Numbered from the stretch's first letter, positions 22,604-33,639 are shown. The stretch is DNA of 64,000 nucleotides from Armigeres subalbatus (GCF_024139115.2 NC_085141.1:380511278-380575277), one strand, 5' to 3'. Notes: generated from the sequence alone by a model not told the origin. A program made the numbers and translations.

Positions 22604-25600
22604 GTGATATTTCTGGGTGCTATTGCCAAACCAAACCGGTTCGGGTGATAAGATGCAAACTTTTTTTATCTCTTTTAGCAAAACAACGTTGAGTCACCTG
22701 TGTTTGCATGTGGAGAATGTAAAGCGTGCTTCGCAACAAATGCTGTTTCCCGAATACAACTGTTTGCTTCTATCGCCGGCAAATTTGTGGCAGCAAAATA
22801 TCCAAAGTTTCAACAGAGATAGCAGTTTGCTGAATACGATTTTTGTACATCATGTAAGCTATAATTATTTTATCATTTAGAACATAGCTGTATCGTTGTG
22901 GACCAGATCACGATATATAGAAGCATTTCACGTACATTAAGTACACGCGGCCATATAATCTTTATTTCAATTATTCTTCAGTCTTTTTAATCATTACCTT
23001 TGGTCTTTTGCAATCATTAGATTTTCATGTGTTTTATTTTTGTTATTCATCTTTAATTTTTTCTCCTATCTTTTCATCGACATAAAATTTAAATAAACGC
23101 GAAATATGCTTCAAATTGATAATGTATTTTCTTTTTCAGAATTTACAAAAATCCAAGGTATCCACGTCGGAAATGCTGTTTGGGATCACCCTCCGGGATA
23201 CCGGAGTCAAGCGTTATCCCATGCGAGTTCGTTCGAGGATCATTCAGTATGCCGTAACGTTGATCTTACGTGAGAACAATCCCGCCTATATCAACTCGCT
23301 GAAGGAGAAGCTCACCAAAGCATATCCGCTTCATCAGCCGGTTTCGTCGGAACCAGAAGCACCCCAACCGAAGTTACAAAGCTCGCGAGAACAGTCGTCC
23401 ATTATGTACATCTTTTATCCGGGAGAGTTCGACTGGAAGGAGTTTCTACCGCAGTGCATAGCGATTGTGATGTTGTTTCTGTACGTGTATTTCTCGGTGC
23501 GGAAGATTGAGGCGATTCGATCAAGACTGGTACTGGCATCCAGTGCTGTCATGACCGTGCTGGGCAGTCTGCTCATGTCTCTGGGAATGTGCTTTTTCTT
23601 TGGTCTGACCATCAGCTTACAGTCCAAGGGTGTTTATCCATACTTGGTGATTTTGGTGGGACTCGAGAATGCGTTGGTTATTACAAAAAGTGTTTTAACT
23701 ACGGATAGCAACCTGGACGTCAAGATTCGTTTGGCGCAAGGCCTTTCTCGGGAGGGTTGGTCCATCACGAAGAATCTGCTGACGGAGATAACGATTCTAA
23801 CGGCTGGTTTGTGCACGTTCGTTCCAGTAATTCAGGAGTTTTGCATCTTTGCCATCGTTGGATTGGTGTCGGATTTCTTTCTGCAGATTATGTTCTTTTC
23901 CACGGTCCTGGCGTTGGATATTAAGCGGGTCGAGTATAGTGCAGAGGTTCGGCAGTTACCGAAAATGTTGTATTACAATAGCGACGTAAGAAGGAACGTG
24001 ATGGAAGCTAGTAGGAATGGAGGGATTAGTCGATCTATGTCCCATCCAAAGTTGTCCGTAATGGATCAAGCTTGTAGCAACAAAAAGAACAGTTTGACCA
24101 CTTCTGGAAACGGCAAGGACAAAAAGATACCAAAGCGATTGAGAATAGTTAATTTTTGGGCACGCACGCGTTTCTTTCAAAGAGGCTTCATGATCTGGAT
24201 GGTGTTATGGATATCAAACATCATCTACAATTCAGGGTTGATTGAGTTTTTGATTGATAAAAACCTCTCGGCGCAACGTGTCGCTAGTGAAGCCAGCAAA
24301 ATAGACATTCCAATGAACGACATGCATGATCTCCGGTCGGCTGAAGCTGGCCATATTACTTATAATCATTTCTCTGAAGGAGATATTCCCGGAGGCAATG
24401 AACGTGTTTTGAACATAACGGAGCAACTAAATCGTCTCGAACATCCAGACTACGAAACGGTCTACCATTTATCAAATTTTCATTGGTCATCGATTCTCAA
24501 GCAGTACAACATATCTTTGTCTGGTAGGTACGTAACTGTGTTACCATCCATCAAATTGTCTCATGCGGTAAGTCCACAAGTCGCCTTAAAATTGCGAAAC
24601 CCAGATGAAAAAGCACCACATCACTTTCAATGGAAGGCACTGGCAGCTGCTTTAGATCCATTGGATCTTAGCGATGTGGACAGTGGTGATACTCCGAGCA
24701 TGAGTACCACCAATGCTCCATTTTATCCAAAAACACCCATGGAGATCCTTCTGAGCTGCATGCTTATTGCGGTAAGCATTTTTGTGGTCGCCTACACTCT
24801 TATCATGCTGTACCGTTGCCTGTGTACTCGAAATTATGCCGAATGGCGAACAAGTTGGACTGAAAGTGAAACCGAAGAACCAAAGCAAGAACAGCGCATT
24901 CTCGAGGGTGTCCCGATTCAGGTTAACGGACATAAGCATCGCATCGAATGTTTGGTGACGGATGGCAATATGATTGCTAGCTCGTGCCTGCAGGGGCAGG
25001 TCAAAATCTGGGACGTGACCAACGGGGAGCTAATGGCTGAAATTCACCGTATCAGTAACTTGGATATGCAGCGCAAAGAGAGCCAAGGGTCTCCCAATGG
25101 ATCCGTCATTGTAAAAAGTGAGCCAACCAGTTCAAATATCACCGGAGTTCAGGAAATCTTCCCTGAGAAATCTCCCACCAGTTTCGCATTTAAGTTGAAG
25201 AAGAAACTCCAGTTTAATTTCGCTAGTCAAAACCGGCAGGACCAATCAACTAACGCCGGACTGTTGGACTTTGCTACCCAGTATGATCGTCATTTTACCA
25301 GTGATCACAGCGCGCAGCAAACTAAACGCCTCAGCAATGGCGGGCTAGGGGCGGTAGATCTAAGGAATCGCTTCCTCTCGAACAATTCTTCCCAGTACTA
25401 CGAAGCGGCGGTCGACCAATCTAGGAGCAATCGATCGCCTCCTCCTGCCAATTCATCAAGCTTTCGTCGGTCGCCCAGCGGGGAAGATGAAACGCAAAGA
25501 AGTCCCTCCGATGGACCGCCGGGGGGCGGAGTGGGAGGAGCTGGCGCAACGGTGCGCAAGAAAATCTATCAGCCATCGCCGATCTGGTGTTTGGACTTTT

Positions 25601-28600
25601 TGGATAATCTCATAGTGATTGGGTGTGCAGATGGACGGTTGGAGTTTTGGGAGGGGACGACTGGTAATTTTAAGGTAGGTATTTTGGTCAGATTCTATTT
25701 ATAAGGAAAAAATCTATTTGGGCAGCATCCGTATACCCATCCTTAAGGTTTATTACTCAGTCGCATTTCAACCGAATTACACTAAAGTCGATTTTTATGC
25801 GGGTGATACGTATTGCGTTAATTCCAAAATCCGCGAAGAAAACTACTGAAACCAAAATCGATTTTTCGTGGTTTTCGCGCATTCCCTCGAGAAAAATCCG
25901 CTTAAATACCAAAGTCTTCAAAAACGGCGTAGATCTCAAAATCTACGTAGAAAGTAACCCCAGTTTGGAGTAAAGTGTAGCAAGATAGCCAACGTAATAA
26001 TGATTTTAGTCAGCTTTATATTTACATTATTATTACGAGGAATGTTTAACAATAATGTGAAAGGGTTATTACACTGAGATCGTTTTTTACGTGTTTTTTT
26101 TGTTAATTATTTATTTATTAAGGCTCAGACGTTTCTTAAAACTTTACGGAGCCGAATACAATTCAAATAAAATTATTTATTAATCTTGCGTGAACTCTTC
26201 TTTGGCGAAGAACGCTCGGTGGATCCTGACGTAGCGAATTGAGCTCGACGCTGGTTTGCCTCTAGCTTCCATGTCTTTTCCTTTATAATTACCTTGAAGT
26301 CGTTTACCAGCTGCGAACAGTTGGGAATTCCGAATGTACTTTGGATGTATTCGTCATCGATATCCGGTGTCTGCTTTTCTAGAATCTTTTCTTCCTTCTG
26401 ACTTTTTTCCTCTTCTTGATGATCTCCAATAATTTCTTCCTCAAATTCCATGATTTCGTCTTCCGCCAAATACATCGCACCTGAAAAAAAATCAGAAACT
26501 GGAAGTGGTTCCAGTTTCTGATTTTTTTTCAGGTGCGATGTTCATTCCGTGTGCCGGAATCCGGTTTTTCCTCAAAGGGCAGATGTTTTGACGATGTCCT
26601 GTCGCTTGGCATAAGAAGCACGTGTTCTTTCAACCGTCGTGAAAAACTTTTACGCTTCGGCAGTTAACTTCGATTGACGGAGGCACGCCCTTCTCATTGT
26701 ACACGCCTCTAACTCCAGTGCAGACATGGTCCAATCCCATGCTTCGGTTTTCTGTCAGTTTGTAGATAGCTTCCACATGCGACACATCACATTCCAATTG
26801 CTTTACGAACTCAGCAACCTCTACCCACGAGGGTCGAGGTGAATCGATCGAGAAACGGAATTCGACCGTATTAATAAACACCTCACTCATGACGATCCGT
26901 TTCACTTTTGCTTGTGCACAGTAGAAAAGCAAAACGACCCGACGGTGCAACACAAATATAACAGGCAAACTATTGAAAAGGAAAATTAATTCCGGCAGAA
27001 CACATCTGCAATCGCGTGCGTCGTGTACGATCGATGCCGAGCAACTGATTTTACGTGTTATGTACATGGCTATTTCTGGATCTAGGGTTTATGAAATCAT
27101 TGAGTTGACACGACGAAAAAACCCACAAAAAATCGAAATTTTCCTTCGAAAATTCCTCTGGAAGTTGCTCCCGGAATTCCTCCGGAAAATCCACTAAACA
27201 TTGCATGGGAAGTTCCTAGTGTTCCTTCCGGAAGTTTCTCAACGAATTCCACTGGAAGTTGCTCTTGGTATTCCTGCGGAAGTTCCTCCAGGAATTCCTC
27301 TGGAAGTTCCTTCAAGAATTCCTCTGGAAGTTCCTTCAGGAATTCCTCTGAAAGTTCCTTCAGGAATTCCTCCGGAAGTACTTTTAGGAACCTCCAGAAA
27401 TTCCTCCGCAAGTTCCTCCAGCAACTCCTCTACGGTAGTTCCTCTAGGACAGCGGTTCTCAACCTGGGGTACATGTACCCCTGGAGGTACCTTCGCTGGC
27501 CCTAGGGGGTACCTCGGACAAAAATGCGTAATGGCGGACGTATAACAATTTCCATCGAAACTTATTGATAAAGTTTGGATAATTTTGTTTTTTTATTTCA
27601 AAATTTTGTCTTGTACATAATATGGATGACGATCAGTAAATCAAAGCCAATTGAATCCTGCCCTCCACAACCAGCACAGTGCATGAAGGGCTGCGGCATA
27701 AAAGATCAAACGGACATAACGTAGAATGCGCAAATTTAAAAAATCTTCAATGCAATCCACCTGATCTAAGCGAAAAGTTAACTAATATGTTGAGAATATG
27801 TTAATAAAATAAATTTCGAATCTAAAGGTTCGGAAGCTTCCGTTTAAGAGGCATTTTTTCAGGATTTTTTCTTCTTCTTTGGCTCTACATTCCAAAGGAA
27901 ACTTGGTACTCTGTTAGCATTTCCTCAGTTATTGTCGCGCTTCTCTTTTTCTAGAATGTTGCGGCGGTCATACACTCGCAGGCTCGACTGCGAAGGTAAA
28001 CGTCAAGATAGTCGCAGTGTTAAAAGATAGGCAGAAATTTCCCGCTCAAAACAAAACCACGTGCTTTTCGCAAAATGACAGCAGTATTCGATTGTATTAG
28101 TGAGAGGCAACCGGAGTCACTGAGTACATGGAGAGTGTCTATCATGGCAAGTGCATACGGTGGGTGAGATTTTCATTGACACTGTTGTGTTTAGTGACCG
28201 TTGCGATTACCTGAGAAGCCACCAGCAGGAAGCCGCAGTATTCTATTTTATCTCGAGATGCATAATATTAATTGAAAGCTATCTATGTCCGCCATTGCAT
28301 GAGTAATTGCGTAAAAAGTACAATGGATACACTATGCCTAGAGAGTCAAGAATATTTCTCACCAAAAAACATCCTAGCCCGGACGGAGAATTGCACTAGC
28401 CATCTCCGGATTGGCAATCTTACGCCTCGTTGCATCCTTCTACGCTTCTCGGAAGGCTTCTCCCAGGCAGCTCGAAGGCCTCTTCTTCTTCTTCTTATTG
28501 GCATTACATTCCCACAGTGGGACAGAGCCGCCTCGTAACTTAGTGTTCATTAAGCACTTCCACAGTTATGAACTGCGAGGTTTCTAAGCCAAGTTACCAT

Positions 28601-31600
28601 TTTTGCATTCATATATCATGAGGCTAACACGATGATACTTTTATGCCCAGGGAAGTCGAGACGATTTCCAATCCAAAAATTGCCTAGACCGGCACCGGGA
28701 ATCGAACCCAGCCTCCCTCAGCATGGTCTTGCTTTGTAGCCGCGCGTCTTACCGCACGGCTAAGGAGGGCCCCAAGTGCGAAGGCCTTCTTTCAAGATGT
28801 CCAGAAGCCTTCTTTCAACAGTTTCGGAACCTTCTTTCAAGAGGCTTGGAAGACTTCTTTCAAGAGGCTTGGAAGCCTCCTTTCAAGAGGCTTGGAAGCC
28901 TCCTTTCAAGAGGCTTGGAAGCCTCCTTTCCAGAGCCTTGGAAGCCTCCTTTCAAGAGGTTTGGAAGCCTCCTTTCAAGAGACTTGGAAGCCTCCTTTCA
29001 AGAGGCTTGGAAGCCTCCTTTCAAGAGGCTTGGAAGCCTCCTTTCAAGAGGCTTGGAAGCCTCCTTTCAAGAGGCTTGGAAGCCTCCTTTCAAGAAGCTC
29101 GGAAGCCTCCTTTCAAGAGGCTCGGAAGCCTCCTTTCAAGAGGCTCGGAAGCCTCCTTTCAAGAGGCTCGAAAGCCTCCTTTCAAGAGGCTTGGAAGCCT
29201 CCTTTCAAGAGGCTTGGAAGCCTCCTTTCAAGAGGCTTGGAAGCCTCCTTTCAAGAGGCTTGGAAACCTCCTTTCAAGAGGCTTGGAAGCCTCCTTTCAA
29301 GAGGCTTGGAAGCCTTCTTTCAAGAGGCTTGGAAGTCTTCTTTCAAGAGGCTTGGAAGCCTCCTTTCAAGAGGCTTGGAAACCTCCTTTCAAGAGGTTCG
29401 GAAACCTCCTCTCAAGAGGGTTGGAAGCCTCCTCTCAAGGAGTTTGGAAGCCTCCTCCCAAGAGGTTTGGAAGCCTCATCTCAAAAGGCTTGGAAGCCTC
29501 CTCTCAAGAGGCTTGGACTTCTCCTCTTAGGAGACTTGGAAGCATCCTCTCAAGAGGGTTGGAAGCCTCCGCTCAAGGAGTTTGGAAGCCTCCTCCCAAG
29601 AGGTTTGGAAGCCTCCTCTCAAAAGGCTTGGAAGCCTCCTCTCAAGAGGCTTGGACTCCTCCTCTTAAGAGACTTGGAAGCATCCTCTCAAGAGGCTTGG
29701 AAACCTCCTTTCAAGAGGCTCGGAAGCCTCCTTTCAAAATGCTTAGAAACCTCCTTTGAAGAGGATTGGAAACATTCTTTCAAAAGGCCTGCAAGCCTCA
29801 TTCCAAGAGGCTTGAAAGCCTCCTTTCAAGAGGCTTGGAAGCCTCCTCTCAAGGGGCTTGGAAGCCTCCTTTCAAAAGGCTTGGACGCATCCTTTCAAGA
29901 GGCCCGGAAGCCTTGTTTTAAGAGGCTCGGAAGCCTCTTTTAAGAGGGTCGAAAGGCTTCTTTTATAAATCTCAGAAGGACCTTTTCAAGAGGTTCGGAA
30001 GGTTCTTTTCAAAAGGCTCGGAAAGCTTCTTTCAAAGGGCTCGTAAGCCAACTTTTAAAAGGGTTCGTAATTATTCCTTCAAGAGGCTTGGAAGCCTACT
30101 TCCGAGAGGGGTTACCTCAATTAATGCAAAACCGAAAGTTCCTCCAGGAATTCCTCTTCGGAAGTTCTTCCAGGGATTCTTCTTCGGAACTTCTTCCAGG
30201 AATTCCTCCGGAAGTTCCTTCAGGAATTCCTCTTCGGAAATTCTTCCAGGAATTCCTCTGGAAGTTCCTCCAGGAATTCCTCTCCGGTAGTAGACTTAAA
30301 TATATATATAAATATAAATATAGAATTTGTAGAAACTTTTGACTTTGACTTTAACTTTGATGTCTGGTTTCTATATTTACTTTGAGTGAAAATTGAAATT
30401 GTATTTGATCAATATACATTTGGGGATATAAAACATTTCATAAACGTTTTTCTAACATTTCAGTGTATTTATGAGACAGAACATACTTTAAATAACGGGG
30501 TAACCAACATCAAACTAACTGGGGACAAAGTAATCGCGGCTCGTCTCAGTGGCCGTATCGATTTTCTGAGGTTAGAAACGTACACCCAGGGTCGCCAGAT
30601 CGACTGGGGATTTACGTCAGCCTATCGAAGAAGTAAGTTGATTGAGGTGTTATCTCTTACGCGGTTTCAATAATTCTAAAATTCCACAGCTCACGTGCGA
30701 ACGGGTTCGGCCGGAAATTTAGGAATGTTCCACATAGGAGGTCCGACGCCAGCGAATCCGTCCAATGTAGCTGCCGCTGCGCACTCCGAGGAGGAACTTC
30801 GCTGCATTCTGGAGTATCACCAGCAGGGACATCGGATGCCGGTAACGTGTCTAGAAGTAGCAGGTGGCACCGTCATGACCGGAAGTCAGGATCACACGGT
30901 GAAAGTGTTCCGTCTCGATAGCCACATGTTGCAGTATACACTGCATGGGCATTGTGGGCCTATATCTTGCTTGTTCATCGATCAATGGCAAGCAGGAATG
31001 GGAGCATCGGGTTGTCAGGATGGCTTCTTGTGTGTGTGGGATTTGATAAGAGGTATGATTGAAGAAGTGTTGGCCAGTATGAAATAATCTTGATGTGACT
31101 TTTTTTTCACAGGCGCCTGTATGTACAAAATTGAGGCACACGATGATTCAGTAGTGGCACTCGCTTGCTCTCCCAGTTACGTGATATCGCTTGGGTTAGA
31201 TGAGCGAATACGGGTTTGGGATCGTTTCCAGGGTCAACCGCTGACAACGATGACCGTGACGCATGTCTACTCGTCCCTGGTTATGTTGACACCGTCGCTT
31301 CTCGTGACGGGAAAGCCAGGTAATTGTTTTTAACTTTTACATTCTTGATAAGATTTTTTTCTGAATGGTTAAAAAACATAACATCTAGTAAAAAAGGAAG
31401 CAAATATAATAAAAATAAATAAGTAAAGTTGACAATAATGAAAATAAAAGGCTATAAAATGGGTTAAAAGTGTAAAAAAGGAAAAATATCTTAAAAATAG
31501 GAATATGTTACAGAGTGGTTTGCTCTACTCCAAGTTTATTTCAATATCAAAGCATGGATACGATTTATCGATCAACTTAAAGCTTCATCATAAAAAAAAA

Positions 31601-31824
31601 ATGATTGTAAAACGCATTCATAATATATTTCTCAACCCTCAGGCTCGTTGATCGTTTGGGACGTGCGCACGGGCGATATTGTCCGGGAGGTTAAACTGGA
31701 TTGCTCCAACTCGCAGCTCAGCCCGAAGATTATGCTACCGGCATGCGGTTCGGTGATCTGCGATTACGGAAACCAAATGAGAATTGTTCGTTTTCCTCTG
31801 GTAGCTGCGGACAAGTGTGATTAA
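22244..31824 (+). CDS. SCAP: SCAP, SREBP cleavage-activating protein (all but the first coding exon)
   Basis: ER membrane escort that binds SREBP and carries it to the Golgi under lipid control. Join: 22244-22603, 22678/22679-22853, 23140-25674, 30464-30632, 30690-31052, 31113-31319, 31643-31824; every junction is GT-AG and the phases match, giving 1329 codons after a split first codon. In order: luminal loop 1 (YPLLNIPLPGTIPT), second loop piece (CLLLSPANLWQQN), then the sterol-sensing domain (about 23452-23930) with FLYVYFSVRKI, GLENALVITKSV and VSDFFLQI, which keep the tyrosine and aspartate known in mammals to matter for sterol response. Two more membrane segments follow (about 24184-24258, 24742-24816), then WD40 repeats (SQDHTVKVFRL, SGCQDGFLCVWDL, SLGLDERIRVWDR). 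Human SCAP has 1279 residues; exon 1 (about 40 residues) was not found. Identification is by clear collinear similarity. Confidence 0.95.
22679..22853 (+). CDS. SCAP: SCAP exon B (luminal loop)
   Basis: Acceptor is ctcttttag; the first base completes a serine codon. It encodes LSHLCLHVENVKRASQQ and NCLLLSPANLWQQNIQSF, collinear with human SCAP. Donor is cat|gtaagc at 22854, phase 0. Confidence 0.93.
23140..25674 (+). CDS. SCAP: SCAP large exon C (sterol-sensing domain, last membrane segments, first WD40 repeats)
   Basis: 845 codons in phase 0 from acceptor tctttttcag to donor aag|gtaggt. The position that holds the MELADL COPII-sorting hexapeptide in mammals reads VEYSAE here (KRVEYSAEVRQLPKM, about 23923-23967). 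A Ser/Asn/Pro-rich insert (about 25260-25560) separates two WD units; similar low-complexity inserts are common in insect orthologues. Confidence 0.95.
26173..27067 (-). pseudogene. Zinc-knuckle (CCHC) gag/ORF1-like protein remnant, antisense in SCAP intron
   Basis: On the minus strand a frame from 27067 runs through MSEVFINTVEFRFSIDS and LDHVCTGVRGVYNEKG to a TGA at about 26630. It continues in the same frame with KNTCFLCQATGHRQNICP, a C-x2-C-x4-H-x4-C zinc knuckle. A single in-frame stop therefore splits the protein. A second acidic frame (26475 to 26173, MYLAEDEIMEFEEEIIGD) lies beyond the palindrome and may be its former C-terminus. The step from KLTENRSM to GLDHVCTGV looks like an internal deletion. 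The zinc knuckle suggests a nucleic-acid-binding protein of a retroelement; the exact family is inference. Confidence 0.65.
26473..26540. repeat. Perfect 32-bp inverted repeat with a 4-base loop
   Basis: The arms 26473-26504 and 26509-26540 are exact inverse complements around gtgg. The left arm begins catcgcacctgaaaaaaaat. On the minus strand the second arm ends in ttttttttcag|gtgcgATG, a good splice acceptor directly before the ATG of the acidic frame. A transcript from either strand would form a very stable hairpin. Confidence 0.95.
27117..27440 (+). repeat. 24-bp minisatellite 'ggaattcctctggaagttccttca'-type
   Basis: About a dozen imperfect units based on ggaattcctctggaagttcc. Both strands stay open in places because the unit is 24 bp. 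Related arrays are at 30130-30295 and, more diverged, at 43890-44490. Confidence 0.85.
27450..27560 (+). mobile_element. hAT-like terminal sequence, single end
   Basis: It starts cagcggttctcaacctgggg, a typical hAT/Charlie-like end, followed by the 16-bp palindrome ggggtacatgtacccc. I could not find the matching inverted end downstream, so it is a truncated element. Confidence 0.55.
27868..28440 (-). mobile_element. Second-family SINE, split by an insertion
   Basis: Part one (27868-27933) matches the tail side of the SINE at 7535 (ttcttctttggctctacattcc). Part two (28268-28440) continues it (aattgaaagctatctatgtcc, then aaaacatcctagcccgg). About 334 bases of other sequence lie between. Confidence 0.7.
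27934..28267. other. Unidentified insertion within a SINE
   Basis: This block interrupts an otherwise collinear SINE. I see no inverted ends, tRNA head or coding; the boundaries are accurate to a few bases. Confidence 0.5.
28482..28772 (-). mobile_element. Full-length Feilai-like SINE, minus strand
   Basis: From right to left: a tRNA-like head (cctccttagccgtgcggtaa on the minus strand), B box gggttcgattcccgg, body with aattgg/cgacttccctgggc and ctgtggaagtgcttaatg, then an (aag)n tail at 28482-28495. It is nearly identical in layout to 45241 and 61637. Confidence 0.92.
28795..30110 (+). repeat. 24-bp minisatellite 'gaggcttggaagcctcctttcaag', ~54 units
   Basis: Regular 24-bp units, each holding the 14-bp dyad aggcttggaagcct. 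All three plus frames stay open for 212-406 codons, giving periodic LGSLLSRG/LEASFQEA/WKPPFKR peptides; period divisible by three explains this, so I do not call a gene. A higher-order repeat of about 138 bp occurs at 29411-29548 and 29549-29686. The array ends in more diverged units after about 29940. Confidence 0.95.
30130..30295 (+). repeat. Minisatellite 'aggaattcctctggaagttcc', second array
   Basis: Seven or so units with ccaggaattcctcttcggaag. Same family as 27117-27440, on the other side of the 24-bp 'aggcttgg' array. Confidence 0.85.
30464..30632 (+). CDS. SCAP: SCAP exon D (WD40 region)
   Basis: Acceptor is aacatttcag, phase 0. It encodes GVTNIKLTGDKVIAARLSG and RIDFLRLETYTQGR, collinear with the human VAARLNGSLDFFSLETHT segment. 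Donor is gaa|gtaagt at 30633. Confidence 0.93.
30690..31052 (+). CDS. SCAP: SCAP exon E (WD40 region)
   Basis: Acceptor is attccacag. It encodes the repeats GGTVMTGSQDHTVKVFRL and MGASGCQDGFLCVWDLIRG. Donor is gag|gtatga at 31053, phase 1. Confidence 0.93.
31113..31319 (+). CDS. SCAP: SCAP exon F (WD40 region)
   Basis: Acceptor is tttttttcacag. It encodes KIEAHDDSVVALACSPSYV and SLGLDERIRVWDR. Donor is ccag|gtaatt at 31320. Confidence 0.93.
31643..31824 (+). CDS. SCAP: SCAP last exon G
   Basis: Acceptor is tcaaccctcag. It encodes GSLIVWDVRTGDIVREV and ends VRFPLVAADKCD before TAA at 31822-31824, giving the final WD blade. Confidence 0.93.
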
Positions 31825-32575
31825 ATCACCCATTATCAAATCACAAGACTTATAAAATACACAAACATGAACTAAAGACAGAATATTACAACAAAGTAAC
31901 AATACCTAACTCAGAGCGAAGGTAAAATCAACAAATGCAACTAAAGAGATATCAAATACAAGTAGGTTTCATTCATAAGATCCCCCTAGTAGTAAAAACA
32001 ACAGGAACACATAATTTATTAAGTCGTTAAAGTCGCGATAGGTTTTAGTTGATACAAATATTTATTTGTTGCGTCTAGATTTCGTTGTTAAAACTGAGTT
32101 CGCTCAAACTTACGATTCCATAATAGGACAAGTAATAGCAATCGTGCAGCTCTCTAAGGCAGTGAAATTTTGTTTTTAGTAAATTATAATTTTTTAACTA
32201 CAGAACGCGCTGAATTTCGAGATTAAACTGTTCGATTAACCGAGTCCATAAAGAAGAACGAGAAGTGATTAAACCTATTGTAGGGTAGGGCCTTTACAGT
32301 TAAATCACATAAGCACTCAAGGAAATGTTAACATTTATATGTACATAGATTACAACAATCAATTCACCTATAATTAGATCGTAGGGTTAATGCAAGATTG
32401 CATTAGAATGAAACAATTTCACATACACACATTTTGTCGATACCTGCAACTATGGAATGAGAGGGCCTTGAATAGAAACGAAAAAGGAATACAAAACATA
32501 ACCATTGATTAAATGTCGGTTCAAGCAAGCCGGATAAAGTTGTCTAAATACAATAAAGCTTTGAATTAATATCCG
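31825..32575 (+). other. SCAP 3' untranslated region and probable polyadenylation site
   Basis: About 750 A/T-rich bases after the stop with no coding. AATAAA at 32552-32557 is the most likely poly(A) signal; earlier weaker candidates exist. Confidence 0.6.
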
Positions 32576-32774
32576 AAATTCATTGGTATTTAACGATTCA
32601 GTAGTTTTCATTTTCACTACTGCTTTTTAAACGGAAGTACGATACGATAATTAGTGTTTAATTGTACGGCACGCAAGTACACAAGTTCATTCAAGAGTGT
32701 CTTAATGTACGCTTAAATTTTTCAGTCAGCAGAACTTTGAATTACATAATCAGTGCGTGATAGAATCAGCTTTT

Positions 32775-32945
32775 GTCCCACTGAAGAGGGAGAGGACAGG
32801 GATGGGTAAAACTCATAATAGAGAGATAAATAAAAACCTTGTGGTGTTGATGATGTGGTAGTGCTTGATAAAGATATGTTTAAAGTTGTTGAAAAATTCG
32901 TCTACCTTTAAACGCTGAGACCGGGCCACTATTTGCACGAGGTTC
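32775..32945 (+). pseudogene. RTE-like LINE scrap
   Basis: The stretch gtggtagtgcttgataaagatatg...ttgaaaaattcgtctacc parallels 62845-62915 (aggtagtgcttgatggggatg...gtaaagaatttgtttatcc), the post-RT region of an RTE-like LINE. Many stops. Confidence 0.55.
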
Positions 32946-33412
32946 TTAAAAATGTCTAAATTTATATTCATTCGAAAGTTTTCGGCGAGTATATGAAGGA
33001 TCCTAATTAAATTCTTCAGAAAGATGAACCCCTCGTTAGTTATACACGAAATCATTTCACACCCCGATTTTTGTCAGTTTTTGACTCATCAAAACTGTCT
33101 TAACTCCAACATTTCGCAACCGATCACAGAGATCAGCATATCGTTGGAAAGAGGAAGAGTGTATCCTCAATTTTCAATAATAAGAGGCAGCCACATTGAA
33201 TTTGGCCGTCATCTTGGATTTCTTTTTGAAAACTATTCCGCCTGGTTGGCAACCACCGATTTTGAATATTAATACATGATATATGATGACATGATTAATA
33301 AAGATATTCCAAAAATACATTGTAGCCTGTTACGAACTTCATCCCTACATTTAGGTAGTCGAAGAAAGGTAAAACGCTTCTAAACCGATAGATACCATTT
33401 GAAATAAAACCC

Positions 33413-33522
33413 TTTGAAAAGGGGGGCTCCCATACAAATGAAACACCAATTTCTTCACAACTCGAGAATTAATCAGATAATAAATCAATTTTAGGCGAAA
33501 CAAAGTTCGTCGGGTCTGCTAG
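33413..33522 (+). mobile_element. 3' part of a short Helitron-like element
   Basis: It contains ggggggctcccatacaaatg and the end cgaaacaaagttcgtcgggt...ctgCTAG|T, matching 14368-14609. The left half is missing. Confidence 0.68.
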
Positions 33523-33639
33523 TAAATTAAATAAAAATTGACCAATTTTCCCAATTTTCAATAGGAAACAATGGGACAGGAGCAAGTCGGTTAAGGTTAA
33601 GTGCCCCAAAAAATGCGTGTTTTTTTTGCGCACATACAC

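Larger units (their letters stand above)
25675..30463 (+). other. SCAP intron packed with repeats
   Basis: A 4.8-kb GT-AG intron (gtaggt...acatttcag). It contains an antisense zinc-knuckle pseudogene, a perfect palindrome, two minisatellite families, a hAT-like end, two SINEs and an unidentified insertion, each listed separately. Confidence 0.9.

Noticed and set aside
28723..29943. Open frames of 406, 327 and 212 codons with 8-residue repeats
   Set aside because: They are translations of a 24-bp minisatellite in all three frames inside a SCAP intron.
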